Positions 31,701-44,606 of a DNA stretch of 64,000 nucleotides are shown here, one piece after another (position 1 is the stretch's first letter; each line of letters opens with the position of its first letter). The position numbers and the translations under genes are program-made. This DNA is from Stratiolaelaps scimitus (taxonomy: Eukaryota; Arthropoda; Arachnida; Mesostigmata; Laelapidae): positions 19,395,001 through 19,459,000 of the forward strand of contig JABWDB010000005.1 in NCBI GenBank assembly GCA_019614645.1, given 5' to 3'. Below the pieces are notes generated by a model. The model was not told the DNA's origin, ran no database searches, and was given only the letters and a program-made list of their open reading frames with translations.

Positions 31701-33629
31701 TATCTCCGGCACTGCTCGAAATGTATGAGAATTCTGTTGTGCAATTCCTCTCCCGTGATGGAGTACAGCATTCCGAGTGAGTATTTTGGATTTCGACGTT
31801 CGTTTTTCTAGACTTCACTTACTGTTCGACTTTTAGACGATTCCGTCCTTAGCATAGTGGAAGGTACCAGGTTGCCTGGATAACAGCAGAATGGATTATT
31901 ATTCTAAATCATTTTTCAGTAAGATAATTATGCCGCACAAATTTTAATACAGTAATACGAAGGTGTGACAATGGATTGATACTGCCGTATTGTCCAGTAT
32001 AGTCCATTTCGGTGGTAAGTTCATGACTTCCAAATGCTAGCCAAATACATGCACCCGCGTGTATGTCAGCTGCTCAGACACATCAGCGATGATATTCATT
32101 CACGCCAAAGGATGGGATGTACGTGTCTCGAATTTCTAGTCAATGTCGAACGTCATAGAATTGAAGAAGTCTTTTAGCCATAGGGTGCCCATTGATCGTT
32201 GCTTTCAGTTCGGAACGGCGGGAGATGGCTAAACGCGAGCGCAACAAGAAGCTCAAGCGGTATCTCATGATCGGCATCGCGACTGTAGGTGGTGGAGCCG
32301 TTCTCGGACTCACGGGTGGTCTCGCTGCACCGCTCGTCGCTGCAGGCGCGGGCGCTGTTATTGGTTAGTACTGTCTACCCATTGTGTAGGTAAAGTGTTC
32401 TCACGTATGCTCCTCTTCCTAATCCCTAATGGGAACTAATGGTGACCATTCATTTCTGGAATTCATTTTTGCACTCCACTATGTCGTGAAGGTTAGATGT
32501 CCGCTCAGATGTGATGTGTCTGTGTGGGTGCGTGCGTTCTATAGACAAGGTTCGCTCCGACGCTGCGTGTAACGGAAGGTCGGCTCACAATATGTACATA
32601 TTCATATATATATGTACCCTCTAGATTTGTATCTGCAGAAGCAACTATAATATAGATCTGTGTGGGTGTGTCTCTGTGTTTATCTGAATCATCCATAATG
32701 TACGACACAGCCTGTGTCAACGAAAGTAAGTTAAACTAATAACACTGGTGATACTACTACTACTACTATCCAGTGCATTTTACGACATTTTATGGATATT
32801 GTCGCTATATGTTGTACTATGAATATTCATGTGGCATCGTCTTCGAACGGCGGTTGTAGGTGGCGCTGGTGCCGCGGCGTTGGGCTCAACTGCCGGTATA
32901 GCGTTGATCTCGTCGGTGATGGGCCTTGCGGGAGCTGGTCTCACGGGCTATAAAATGAAGAAGAGAGTTGGCGAAATTGAGGAGTTTGCATTCGACGAGC
33001 TAAGCACAGGCCACGAGCTTCATGTCACCATCGGCGTGTCAGGTTGGCTCACCGATGATAAGCCAGGTGAGCGTTGTTTTGTTTTGTGACAGAGAGATGC
33101 CCGATCCAGCGATACACAACACGACTACCAAAATGTGCTGCATCGACGGTTTAGGAGCTGTCACCTTGAATAAAACAAGAAGATGCTTGACCGCAAGCTT
33201 CGAGGATGAAGTGAATCTTTTTACGTCGACATTCTCTCTCTCTCTCTCTCATGCGCAGACCGAGATACCCTACATTGTTTTATTGCAGCTGTCTCTCTCG
33301 ACAGAGGGAGGGAGGCGCTCGGCGAACGTGATGTCATTTGTTGTAGTTAGTAGTACTTGAATGGTGGTTTTTGCATTTGTCATGCCGAAATCGAATGATA
33401 AAAGAAACCTGTTGTTGCTAATGAAATATTTCAGAGGCTATTCTTCATCCCTGGCGGACAATGTCCAATTCCCATGAGCAGTATGTGCTACGATACGAAA
33501 CCGGGTAAGCGTTGCCCCCACTCATTTGAAGCCATTGATGTTATGTTATATATGCCGTATTGTTTTACCTTTCTTACTCTGTGTACCGGCCTTATGCCTT
33601 ATTCCGAAACTCATTTCAATCCAATATAA

Positions 33630-33666
<37 letters not shown>

Positions 33667-36600
33667 TCTCTATTTCTCTGCAGGTACCTGGTAGAATTGG
33701 GTCGTGCCATGGACTATCTATTTTCCTTTGCCGTCTCAATGGCTGCCCAGGAGGCGCTTAAATACACCGTCCTGTCTGGTCTGATTGCTGCTGTTGCTTG
33801 GCCTGCAACTCTCGTCATGGTACGTGCACTGGGCGTAGTAAATGCCGCTGGGTCGATTAATTGCTCTGAGGGAACATTTACCGACTGACTATATATGACG
33901 CGTACGTGAGTTAAATTAAATCAACATGATTACGTGAATGATGTTTTCAAAGGTGGCAGGTGCAATTGACAATCCTTGGGGCGTTTGTCAGCGTCGCTCA
34001 GCTCAGGTTGGCCGTCACCTGGCCGAAGTGCTCCTCCAAAGACAACACGGTCGTCGGCCCGTCACATTGATCGGATTCTCGTTAGGTGCACGCGTCATCT
34101 ACTACTGTTTAAAGGTTGTACAATGTTACACACAGATACGTTCAGCTTTTGTATGCAAAATGATACTGAACAAAAGAGATAGCGGAATAACTTTCTGGAT
34201 GCGCGCGAGGCGACTCTCAACGGTCATGCATTGGCTAATTAAGTTTGGCTAAATTTCTACGTGTTTACATGGTAACAAAAGGAGCTCTCTGCGCGCGAAG
34301 GCTGCGAGGGTATAATTGAGAACGCCGTCCTCTTGGGTGCTCCAGTACCTGCCCATCCTGAGGATTGGGCTCCATTCGGTCGAGTTGTGGCGGGAAATAT
34401 CGTAAACGGGTACTGTCGGTACGTGCAGACTTCTGTGTTTCGTAGGTCCAATAATCTATAGTGGCTTTCGACGAAATCAATATTGATGACAGCTGATGAC
34501 AGCTAATGAAATGAGCATCACAGCAGTAAATAGTACGGACGTTTCCTTCTCTTCGCGTCGGCGTATACAATCAAATATTAATAGTAGACCATAATGGAAT
34601 AATGAAAAATAATATTGTACAAGTGACTCACAACTGTACATCTGTATGTTCTATCGATGTTTGATCCTTCACAGGGGTGATTGGTTGCTCAAATTTGTCT
34701 ACCGCACATCGAGCGCGACGATGAAAATTGCAGGTCTTCAGCCAATTGCGTGGAGAGATAGGCGAATGCATAATTTTGACCTATCCAGCGTGGTGAGTCA
34801 TCGTTTGATTGTGGTGACTGATGCTGCCGACATTTAGACCCCCCAGAGGATTGTATACAACTTTCAAAAAAAATCTCCCCAAGTCCAAAGCCCCGATAGA
34901 CGATAGTGTGCTGCCTGGCGACAGGTAGCGATTCTAGAAGCATACACTCGGAAAATATAATAATGGGAACCTCTTAAAATACAATAATAGTAATTACTGT
35001 TATTGTTGTTGCTAGGGGTCATTGAATGAAGAGAACGTTGAACACCGAAACTATGTGAACATACATTTAACATATTTTGACAAATGTGCTCGTCTAATGC
35101 TAAAACGACCGTTTCAGGTAAATGGTCACACCGACTATTATCACAAGATCGATGATATCCTCAGGACAATCGGTATAGGGACACTTCGCTCGAATCATGG
35201 CGATCTACTGATGTTCGGTGGAATAAAGAAGTCCACGACCTTCCAGCCTGACGGGTAAGCGTGCTGGATTCGACCCTTCGAAGTATCGCCTACACCGATA
35301 TTACCTTATCACTGCTATTTCCTATTGTATTTGACGATTACAGTTTCGGGTTAGCATATTCTGCCGGTGACGTGCATGGGTTATGCTCGTCCTTATATGT
35401 ATGTGATCAAAATATACATGTCTTCAGTGTGAACATGTGCACACAAAACTTATCGGTTGTCTAGATTAATTGAATATGCGGGCGACACTCATTCGTTGTT
35501 ACTGTATAATGGCGACATTGCACAGTTTTATCTGCGTCAATTACGATCCGATTTCGTTTCGAATCTGTTGAAGTGGTCAAATTGATCTGGTAAATAGAGG
35601 CTAGGTGTTTTAGCTACAGTGTTAACAACAAAGTCACTACAAAGCTGTGAGGTTAAACACAGGCAGGGTGCAATGCCATCACAGAAATATCTTTAAATCC
35701 AATTCACTAACTAAATAAATCCTTTTCTAGGGAGGGGGACAAAGATGAATACAGATCCTTAAGGGAACAGGCGACTACAGCCGAAGCTGTGGACAATACC
35801 ATGAGACCAACTCTGTTGCGCAGAACGCGCTCGGATTCCTGCCTGGTAATATACACACACAGATATATATATATATATAATATGGATTGGTAAAGGTAAA
35901 GCTTTATTGGTTTATTAAAGGAGCTGCAATTTCGCAATGCTTAATAGGTACATTTGGTCTTATTTACTTTTCGTTATTAACGTAATGCCTCAATGTGGTT
36001 ATGATTCATCATCGCTTTCATCAGCCTCAGTTGAGAGACCGACTGTGCCCCCGCGGGGACTTAGTAGAGGTGTTTAGTAAAGGTGTTTTAGGTAAATTCT
36101 TTATTGGGGGTCAGATAGATACAGTGATATAAGCATTGCAAAAAGGCCGTGGTGGCTTCATTGAAACACCAAATGGAAGCTCAGAAAACCGAGACAACGC
36201 TTGAACAGATACGAATGTCTGTGCAGCCTGCTAACACTCTGTGTCTGTGTGCTTGTGTATTATCATTATTTGCAGTTGGAAAGTGGACACTCGCGGCTTC
36301 AAGTCTGCGATGGCCACTCAGGAACTTGTGGAAAGGGCCCCTTTGGAGCGTTTGGAGGGCTGGGATGCCTGAGGAGTGTAGCTTCAGGTTGTTCATTGAG
36401 CTCTGGAGGCCCGTCGGAGTTTTCGCTATTCCGAACGTGTCCCACCGCTCTATCAGGTCTATCTCGATCTACTTCGGGTGTATCTGATCTATCTCACACA
36501 CACCATCAGCATCTATCGTCGAGCTTCTCTGGCCTGGCCAGCGTTCTCTCCAGGTACGTCTATGCATATAAGTCCATTTACAGAAGTTTCACGATTTTTT

Positions 36601-37326
36601 CCCAAGGCGATAGGGGATATCAATCAAATATTGTATCGTCTGTTGCTCACGAAGAATCAGCTGACTGAACCTGAGCCATCGATTACCGATCAAAGAATAT
36701 TTTCAATGTTTGGTTGAACCGTGTTAGATAATTAATGCTTGTTGTATTGTGTTCGTCATCTTTTAATATCAAGGGTAAGTGGCTTATTTCCAAGACCGTG
36801 TTACAAATATTACTTCATAGATGATTAACAATGGAGTGGTCTTAAATAATTCTTTAGCTGCAATGTACAATGAGAAATACAAAAAAAAAAACCGAGAACG
36901 ATGTATTCAATTGTAACCTTTATATGAGGTTTAGACTCTGATTCAATAATAATTTTTTTGAAATTTTCTCACCTCTCCCCGTCCCCTAGATTACCCCTGC
37001 GCCACCGCATGAGCTCGTCAGGCTCCGTGCGTCAATCATCGGCCTTCGCCGAGAGTCTCTCAACAACGGGAAATAATTCGACGTTGTCATTATATGATGC
37101 GACGTATGACTATGCGGGTGTCGGACCAGCCGGCACTGCCGTCCCGAGTGAGGGTAGCTTCGTCTCGGAGTCAGGTCAGGAGCACGACCCTGATCGCATG
37201 GAGGTTGATCGCACGGAGGTTGATCAGCATCGAGAAACCGCTGTCACAGAGCTGACAAAGAAAATGGCAGCAACAAGCGTTGGCGGCCGTGACCCGCGCC
37301 GTCAGCTCCTCAAGAATCCACCATAA
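27428..37326 (+). CDS. TMCO4: TMCO4, DUF726 membrane alpha/beta hydrolase
   Basis: Multi-pass membrane protein of the DUF726 family; the substrate is not established. Exons: 27428-27473, 30091-30290, 30436-30580, 31644-31776, 32209-32363, 32860-33066, 33435-33504, 33684-33819, 33953-34114, 34282-34418, 34675-34792, 35118-35254, 35731-35845, 36276-36553 and 36990-37326. All phases join to 791 aa; human is about 634. Residues 193-250 are a Gly/Ala-rich hydrophobic pair of segments (RYLMIGIATVGGGAVLG, then LGSTAGIALISSVMGLAGAG), followed by GYKMKKRVGEIEEF. A second hydrophobic stretch is ALKYTVLSGLIAAVAWPATL. The hydrolase core has RRPVTLIGFSLGARVIYYC with nucleophile Ser407, LLGAPV, GDWLLKFVYRTSS, and likely catalytic His507 in VNGHTDYY. 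The last 240 residues are a low-complexity Ser/Gly/His-rich tail that is not conserved. Exon 1 (MADHSNIKPSVLNSA) is inferred from a good Kozak context, a gtgagt donor and the phase match; it is the least certain exon. Confidence 0.92.
28688..28734. repeat. (TA)n tract in TMCO4 intron 1
   Basis: About 47 bases of pure TA dinucleotide. Another run is at 28122-28142 in the same 2.6 kb intron. Confidence 0.95.
33231..33251. repeat. (TC)n tract in a TMCO4 intron
   Basis: CT dinucleotide run between the exons ending 33066 and starting 33435; too far from the acceptor to be its polypyrimidine tract. Confidence 0.85.
33634..33664. repeat. (TA)n tract just before a TMCO4 acceptor
   Basis: TA run ending about 19 bases before the exon that starts at 33684, so it occupies the usual branch-point zone of that 179-base intron. 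Confidence 0.9.
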
Positions 37327-38217
37327 AAAGGGCGATTGAATGACAACGGATGGTCACCCACGACTCATGCGTTTGGGCAACTAGACATTTTGACCGGGGA
37401 TCAGATACAATATATGTTGTATCATGGAGCCCCCGGCCAGTCAACTTCGGATGAGGTTATTTATGGTGAAAATGTAAGGACGCATTCATACTCGCCGTAT
37501 TGGTGTCCCCATAAATCGTTATTATTACTTCATAAGGACATTAACCAAAATTATGACCTAAATTGTAACCCTCCTATTCTACTCTCCTGACGAAATGTCG
37601 TCAGATGTTTTTTTGTTATTTTTCGAGTTGGGCCGCATGCACATTGCCCGGGATATCCCTCGTAGAGATGTGGCACGGACACTGACAAAACAATGCCAAT
37701 TGCCAGTGAGACGAGTCGGACTAGCCCACAAAGCTGGCTCATTTTCACAGCCTCCGGAGGGGGGAGACAGCCTCATCAAAATAACACCATGGAAAGATGT
37801 ACAAACAGACGACAAATATTCTTAAGCCAGCTACATTTGATATGATAAGTGATATAATTTTAGATGATATGATGCAATGATTATACATTGTGAATGTCTA
37901 TCGCCACATCGAGTGGCCATGCAAGGTGTCACAATGCCAGTAGATGGTGATTGCATTGGAGTCGGTGAAAGAATCTTCCTTTGTAGTATTTATACTTCCT
38001 TGTTTGAGAAGTTATCTGTTCTGGTGGTGTGTTTCATCTGTGACTGTATGATTGATAACTGCGATGAGCATTTAGAAATCAGAAATTCAGTGAAAGTAGT
38101 GTGTAGGATGTTCGAGGGGGCGTCGAAGCCAGCCAAATGTTGTCAGCGAGGACCACAGTGGCTGATTACCTCAACCAGTGTTGTAGATTATGTAAAAAAA
38201 GGCGTAATCTGAAGAAA

Positions 38218-38223
38218 AATAAA
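38218..38223 (+). promoter_or_regulatory. Possible polyadenylation signal for TMCO4
   Basis: AATAAA about 890 bases after the TMCO4 stop, with no clearer signal earlier on this strand. A weak assignment. Confidence 0.3.
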
Positions 38224-38687
38224 CAAGTAAATCTAACTGACTATATATATATATAATATATATATCCAGAGATGAAGAAAGCATTTAATGCACTTTTTGC
38301 TAGGGAATAGACAACCCGTACTCCAGCCGGTGAACCACTATCACGTAATACTACATGTGCAAAAAGCAGCTAGGCTGCAATTGATAGATTCCGGTAGATG
38401 AGCGATGTGTTGCGAATACCGGGTGAAGTTTGCAAAGCCTGAGTGCGAAAATAAAACAGCTGTTCCGAGCTGCAGTTAGTTGTACAAACAACATGATTTT
38501 GCCAGGGGAATATTCGTCGTTTTTATCTGTCGGTTTGTTGAACGGGATTTTATTTGTTGAGTTGTCAATTCACTCGGGTGGACCCGTTACTTGTAGTAAC
38601 TAGATATTTGAAACTGTCACCATGAATACTAGTGGTAATATACGTCAATTATCGAAAGGTTAGGACCTGAACCTATTCTTGCCAGGT

Positions 38688-38810
38688 ACGAGTAAGGAAG
38701 AGAATAAGCAAAGGTGGCCCCCCCGACAGGTCCTCATAGGAATACCTAGAAGGTCAAGAGTTGAGGCCTGTCCGATAGGGGAACAGTTGAGGGTCAGCTC
38801 GAAAAAACAG
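38688..38810 (+). repeat. Dispersed repeat B, copy 2
   Basis: The longer copy, with AGTAAGGAAGAG, AAGCAAAGGTGGCCCCC, GGCCTGTCCGATAGGG and GAGGGTCAGCTCG. By eye, roughly four in five aligned bases match copy 1. Confidence 0.7.
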
Positions 38811-40847
38811 TCAGTCTCTGAAATTAATTACCACTATCATGTACAACACCACTTGTCGCCGATCCTCTTCTATTTGGATTGGGCTATCGGCCATCCAGAA
38901 CGGCTTTTGATGATCCTGCAAAAATCAATGATCGATAGATAGACATAGGAACCAAGGCAGCATATCATTGGATTACACAACTAATGGCACACATGAACAT
39001 GGATACATCTAACCGCCCATTCAACCACAAATGCCCAGACGAATGCCTTAGGATGGAGTGTTTATGCTATCTCGTAGAGTCATATATATATATAATCTGA
39101 ACAGAATTTATTTATTACGTGTTTTAATATGTATAATTATTAGTGACGCATTCGGGGATATGGTGTCAGGTGGAGGGCGGGAATGTCTCTGCACTACCAG
39201 GAGAAGGCGTCGGAAGCAGGAATACTGGGAAGGAAGCTTAGGAATAATGATCATATATAAATAATGAGTGTTTGTTGTCAGATGAGGATGAATAGGTTGT
39301 ATATTATACAAATGATTAACAAAAAAAAAACTATCTACCAGTAACGAACATAATAGAACATATATATACATGCATAGAAATGGGAACTCTTCAATATGAC
39401 TAACCTTAATTAATTTCTTATTGATTATAGCAATCCTATTGCTGTTGGCAGTTGTTGCGGTCTGTGGGTCCCTATCGCGTGATGATTTTTGACCATGACA
39501 ATGAAGGCGCCGTTGAATGACTGGGTGATTGATTGATTAATTAGGTGACATTGTGACGATTATGTAAGAATATTAAGGATACAGCCACAGCATGTCCATA
39601 TGTGCATCGGTATATATGTATATATAATATGGATATTCGGTTTGCCGAGGCGAGGAGGAAATGAATGTAAGCTCCGACGCTGAGCTCACACTGCACTATG
39701 AATGCAGATGTTTGTTGACTGGTCGCTAGTGAGTCGAGCGGCAGGATGACGGACGGCTATCTAATTATCAGTGACAGGCATATGGGCCAACTATGATATG
39801 AACAAGTCAGTGATCTGTACCAATCAATCATTCCACCAGTTATCGCTAGAACGGAGGCATTCAAGCAAGGGAACTGTGAGGATTACAACTCGGTCCACGT
39901 TTCTAAGAAGGAAGGGTGTCCCCTTAACTTACAACTAATGCTATTACTATGAATACAAAGAACATAACATTCGGCAAGATGTTTATAGACATGAATTGAT
40001 AACAGTTGAGTGTTAGCTAGCCAATTGTATCCTGTTCACATGTATAGTGCTGTAGGTTGATAGTGATGTCATTTCTGCACCAAAAACAAGTGTGTGCACA
40101 AATGCGTATTACAGCCAATGGGAGCCAAATGGGTAATGGAATTCATACCTCACAAATAATAACTTGCCAAAACTAAGGATATATCTTGCACACAATCGCA
40201 GTACAGGGGAACATCGTATGTAGTAGACTTGTGTAGTTCGGTACATATAGGACAAATGTCCATTGGCAAAGGAACGACCCAAGCCATGGAACAGTGTTCC
40301 GTTAAGATCTGTAGGAATCCTAAGGAAGTTACGATGTGAAAGGTTGCCCGCTGCTGGCTTAATATCAACCGTTGAGAACTTCAGCGACTTCGAACCATCT
40401 CTTTAGCGCCGTTTTGAGGTCCGTCGAAGTAATATATTTCATTAGCATAGAGTTGTCCCTATCATTTACATAATGAGGGAACCAGATATATTGTGATAAG
40501 GATAGTAAAAGCATCATAAGATGTAGCCAATCATTGGTACGTAATTAGAGAGAAGTATTTCCCACACACAGACGACCTACATAGCGGGGCCTTGCAGGAT
40601 TCAGAACTTGCATGGCAAAAGTAATTTGTCATCGTTCCAGGTCATCGAGCCCCTTTTGGGTACACAACAACGACATCTGCCTCAGACGACCTCAAAATCT
40701 ACCTATGATACAAGTACACGGAACATGTACACACATATATATATATAATATATATATATATATATAAGGGCGTGTAGTAGACTAACTATAGTTAAACAGA
40801 GAACAGAGATTGTGATAGACAACAAACGTGAGCGATACAAATAATTC

Positions 40848-40851
<4 letters not shown>

Positions 40852-40926
<75 letters not shown>
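40852..40926. repeat. 75-base (TA)n tract
   Basis: Pure alternating TA over about 75 bases, the longest in the window. It is self-complementary and able to extrude as a cruciform. The long Ile-Tyr frames crossing it are artefacts. Confidence 0.97.
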
Positions 40927-40928
<2 letters not shown>

Positions 40929-42208
40929 CTGTACATCTATGATTGATAATATTAATAATAGCACACCTGTTTACAACGAATCGCGTACGGCGATCCAAGC
41001 GTGTCCGAGTATAATAAGTGAAAAATGTCCACAATACCGAAAATGTCGACAATCTCATCTTATGGCATCTGAGGATGGGGAGGAATTTCGTCTTCATTGT
41101 GAAGTGCACCCGATAGATGAATTTCAGTTTGAATTCGGTGTTGTGGGCTGAACTGTTTCTATTCCGAATATAAGTGGATGGTGAGACGCTGTTGTCTAGG
41201 ATATCTCATCCACGTGAAAAGCAGACCTCCGCAGTCTGTTGAAGTGTTACTTTGCGTCGAAGCTTGGTGGAATACTAAATATAGACGGAAGAACAAGTTG
41301 AATCCCACAATCTCGCAAGGTGTGACGATATTCCTCAGGTGTGAGATCATTGACCATATCTACACACTGCGTGGTTTGTGACAAAGAACGAGTCGTTGTT
41401 CACAGGACCTATTAGATCGTATAGAATAACCAGATCGTATAGTGGCCGACGTTAACCAGACGCCGATCGTCGCTTACACTTACTAGTTAATTAAACAGGC
41501 CTTATTGAAAACACGTGCAACGTAACAGGGTCATCGTCGAGAAACAAGTAACAGAAAAATCATCGTCAAACAAAACACAACCATGGTCGCTCGGCGGCCG
41601 GTTATTTACCTCGTAGAATTAGCTAAATCACATTTGGTCAAGAAGCCCAGGCCATAGGTTGAGGTGTCGAAGTGGCACTTGCAGTGGGGACTATATTATC
41701 ACTGCTACTACTAATTCACAAAAGTATACCTCAAGGTACCGTGGCACCTTAAAATCCTTATACCGATGTGCAGTAAAGTGAGATATTACACGACAAAAAT
41801 AGATAAAAGTGAAATATACCACGTTTGTAGGCTACTGATAATGCGTCTGCTCATGTAAAATATATTATATCAACCCGTCGGGTTCAAGATTTCGATAAAA
41901 TAGACTCTGATGGGCGAGCGAGATAGAGAAAGTAACTATTAATGCAATCATGTGTGTTACATAGTAATATATATCAATAGAAAGCCGTCGATACGGCGGC
42001 ATTACATAGTACAGGTAAATTGCATGCGATACCGAATTAAAAATTTCAGAAACTACAAAATTGAACGTATATATTAGTTTACGACCATATTTACAAATGC
42101 AAGCATATCATTATATAGACATACCTTTGATTTTTAGGACTGAAAATTAACATGGACCTACGGTTTCGGATCCGCTTACTAGTGGATATCGAAAAACAAA
42201 GAACTAGT

Positions 42209-42214
42209 AATATA

Positions 42215-42249
<35 letters not shown>
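42209..42249. repeat. (TA)n tract
   Basis: TA run of about 41 bases with one interruption. Confidence 0.95.
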
Positions 42250-42915
42250 TAGATGAACAGAAACGAAATTAAATATATACACAGCCGAAATGATTGGTGG
42301 ATGTTTTTACTTAAACCGATATTAGTAAATTCGAATTTTGCGAATTCTTTTCCAGTAGAGGCAGTATTGGAAGTGATCCTCGAACGGCTATGCTATGAGC
42401 AGCACCTATTCTCGAAGCGACGCTCGCTATTTTCGCACAGGCTAAACATGCAACGCAGCGCAATCTATAGTGGAATAGCTTATTTATCAAATGGGCTGCT
42501 TTACGAAATATTGAGCATCTTCGGACCTATGTCATCAGGGTACCTATTGTTCGTTTGCAATCTAATTGGAACGAACCAAAGGCGATAACGAGGAATTACG
42601 ATACCGATCAGTCTTAACCATGAAATGTATTTATTATTTGTGGACTCCTTTTTGCTTTACAACAATCAACCTGAATCTATTTCATGTTCCCGGATGTTCA
42701 CTGTGCGTGTAGCTTATCTCGTCGATGCGTGGTCAACCACGTCACATGGGTGATTGTTTATGGGAGTTTTCCATGTGTTGTTGTTTGTTCTCCAGAATGA
42801 GTCGACTATCGTTATATGAAATCGTTAATAATGTGATTGCACAAATTATCTTACATAAGGCGACCCAAGCCGTTCATTCCAGCCTTGAGCTCACGATACA
42901 CACGAGCTCACGGTG

Positions 42916-42970
42916 ATATCAATCAATCAATCATGCACCCTTTTCTAATATCAATCAATCAATCATGCAC
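42916..42970 (+). repeat. Tandem duplication, 32-base period
   Basis: The 23-base block starting ATATCAATCAATCAATC and ending ATGCAC occurs identically at 42916-42938 and 42948-42970, each copy itself containing (AATC)n. Confidence 0.95.
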
Positions 42971-43264
42971 ATTCTTTTAACGGGTGCCACTGTTAAGCAA
43001 ATCCTTACCTACTACGTCGAACACTGGGAGTAATTAAGTAATACAAAATACCCCTAAGTGTAATTGATAAAGGTATTGGAAACTACGTGTTAAATAACGC
43101 GCATGTACAATGTTTGCGAGGTCAACATTCTCTGAACATGGGCTAAAGCCAGTGTTAGACCAATGTAACAATGGTAAATTAATTCATCAAACGTTTGCCC
43201 TGATATTTAAAGTTGCATTTTTTTCTATGTTCAACAACAGCCAAGGTTCGTTAGGTGACTTGAA

Positions 43265-43330
43265 CCCATGATATGCAGTTTAGTTGAAGGTTGCGACCCC
43301 ATGATATGCAGTTTAGTTGAAGGTTGCGAC
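43265..43330 (+). repeat. Perfect 33-base tandem duplication
   Basis: Two identical adjacent copies, 43265-43297 and 43298-43330, starting CCCATGATATGCAG and ending GGTTGCGAC. No decay between copies, so it is recent or possibly an assembly artefact. Confidence 0.95.
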
Positions 43331-43748
43331 AATTTGTTCATGAATAAACAGTACTGAATGCTGTCTATTAGAGGCTGAGCAGTTTTTCCATTCGAACGAA
43401 TGTTCCGAGTAGTTACCTCACAGAGGCATTCCCGATTCAGACACCATGTACAGATTACTTTACTACACACCTCCAGGTTGTTGCAGCCATCAAGCATACT
43501 GTGCGATCTTTGGTTATTGTAGTTGATGGCCGGTTGTTGGCCACAAAATGTATATCCCGTGTTCCATTCGATGCTTCTGGCAACTTCCACGAGTCAAACG
43601 CGTGCTTCTTAGAGAAAATGCGTTCTGTTGCATTGGTTGAATCATTAATCACAATATAACTTGGTCAGCGTGCCGTGAGCCAACGAAACGAAACACTGTC
43701 CTTTACGTTGAGTGTTGGTTTCCGTGCAGCTGATGGTTGGATGTCAGA

Positions 43749-44606
43749 TCACGACTCGAGCGCTTTCTCCAATTTATCCAGAGCGTCATGGGCTTTCCGC
43801 AGGGTGCGCATCCTTTTGTTTTTGCGTTTGATCAGCGCGTGATGCGGCTGGAATAGGCTTCGAAGTTGTGCCTTAGTCAACGACTTGTCTTCTTTGACAA
43901 GTTGCAGGAACACGCCGCCGGCGCTTCTCCGCCGAGATCCATCTCTAGTCATCAATCCACCGGCTTCTTCCACAGTCTCTGTCATCTGAAGTAGGCGCCG
44001 GCAATGTTCAATACCTAGAAGAGAGACGGCATGGGCCAGAAGGACGAGGTTGGGCTCCTTTAAGCGTTCAGCAAGTTCCTTGGTAAAACGCACCTGGTCA
44101 GGATCGCCGTCGTCGAGAATCTTCGAGCGCTCGATTCGTGCCAACTCGATATCGACCTCTAGATTCGCTTCCGGCTCTCGACGGCGCTTACCAAGACGAG
44201 CCCGAACTCCACCGGTCTCTTGGCGTAGGCGCTTCAGCGCATCGCTTTCCCCCAACTCCGGTAGTTCCGGATCGGGTCGCGGATCGTCGAACTTTGCCTT
44301 GAAGTTGTACGTCTCGACGCCACGCGTTTTCTCCGTTTCCGCCGTTTCGTCAACGGCTAGCTGATCTATTAACGAGCTGGCGACACCCTCTTCGGCGACT
44401 TTGCGCCATACATGAGTTTCGACTCTACTCGGTCTGTTGTCAGCCTCTGTCAGGTTGCGTTGCTCGAGATTGGCTGTGTCGTCACCATCACTGTCAGACA
44501 CTTGCCCTTCTGAATGGTTGTCTTCCCGCCTGTTATCGATTTGCACGTTTGGCACGCCTTCACATTCCAAGTCCGCATGCTCACGATAAGCGCAGCTGGT
44601 GGCCAT
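43749..44606 (-). CDS. PHAX: PHAX, phosphorylated adaptor for snRNA export
   Basis: Bridges capped U snRNAs and the cap-binding complex to the export receptor CRM1 in the nucleus (family knowledge). Uninterrupted frame of 285 codons, shorter than human (394), with the shortfall mainly in the N-terminal half. The start is ATG at 44606. The conserved RNA-binding core is present at residues 173-240: FTKELAERLKEPNLVLLAHA, then LLGIEHCRRLLQMTE, then GGLMTRDGSRRRSAGGVFL, matching the family pattern GG-x-NGSRRRTPGGVFL. An acidic SDSDGDD at 37-43 looks like the CK2-site region of PHAX, and LGKRRREP at 138-145 is a likely nuclear localisation signal. A basic coiled tail ends in ALDKLEKALES. Intronless, divergent from the large gap before MIB2. 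Confidence 0.92.
   Translation of the reverse strand: MATSCAYREHADLECEGVPNVQIDNRREDNHSEGQVSDSDGDDTANLEQRNLTEADNRPSRVETHVWRKVAEEGVASSLIDQLAVDETAETEKTRGVETYNFKAKFDDPRPDPELPELGESDALKRLRQETGGVRARLGKRRREPEANLEVDIELARIERSKILDDGDPDQVRFTKELAERLKEPNLVLLAHAVSLLGIEHCRRLLQMTETVEEAGGLMTRDGSRRRSAGGVFLQLVKEDKSLTKAQLRSLFQPHHALIKRKNKRMRTLRKAHDALDKLEKALES

Larger units (their letters stand above)
37327..43748. other. Intergenic region between the convergent genes TMCO4 and PHAX
   Basis: No recognised gene. The first part is presumably the TMCO4 3' UTR. The rest holds a dispersed repeat copy (38688-38810), a very long (TA)n tract, and short tandem duplications. A plus frame at 42253-42588 is open for 111 codons but matches no family I know. 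Confidence 0.6.

Noticed and set aside
40792..41151. Frames of more than 100 codons on both strands
   Set aside because: Mostly Ile-Tyr repeats translated from the (TA)n tract.
42253..42588. 111-codon plus frame between TMCO4 and PHAX
   Set aside because: Starts in AT-rich sequence after a microsatellite, no splice partners and no known domain; could be an old mobile-element fragment but unsupported.
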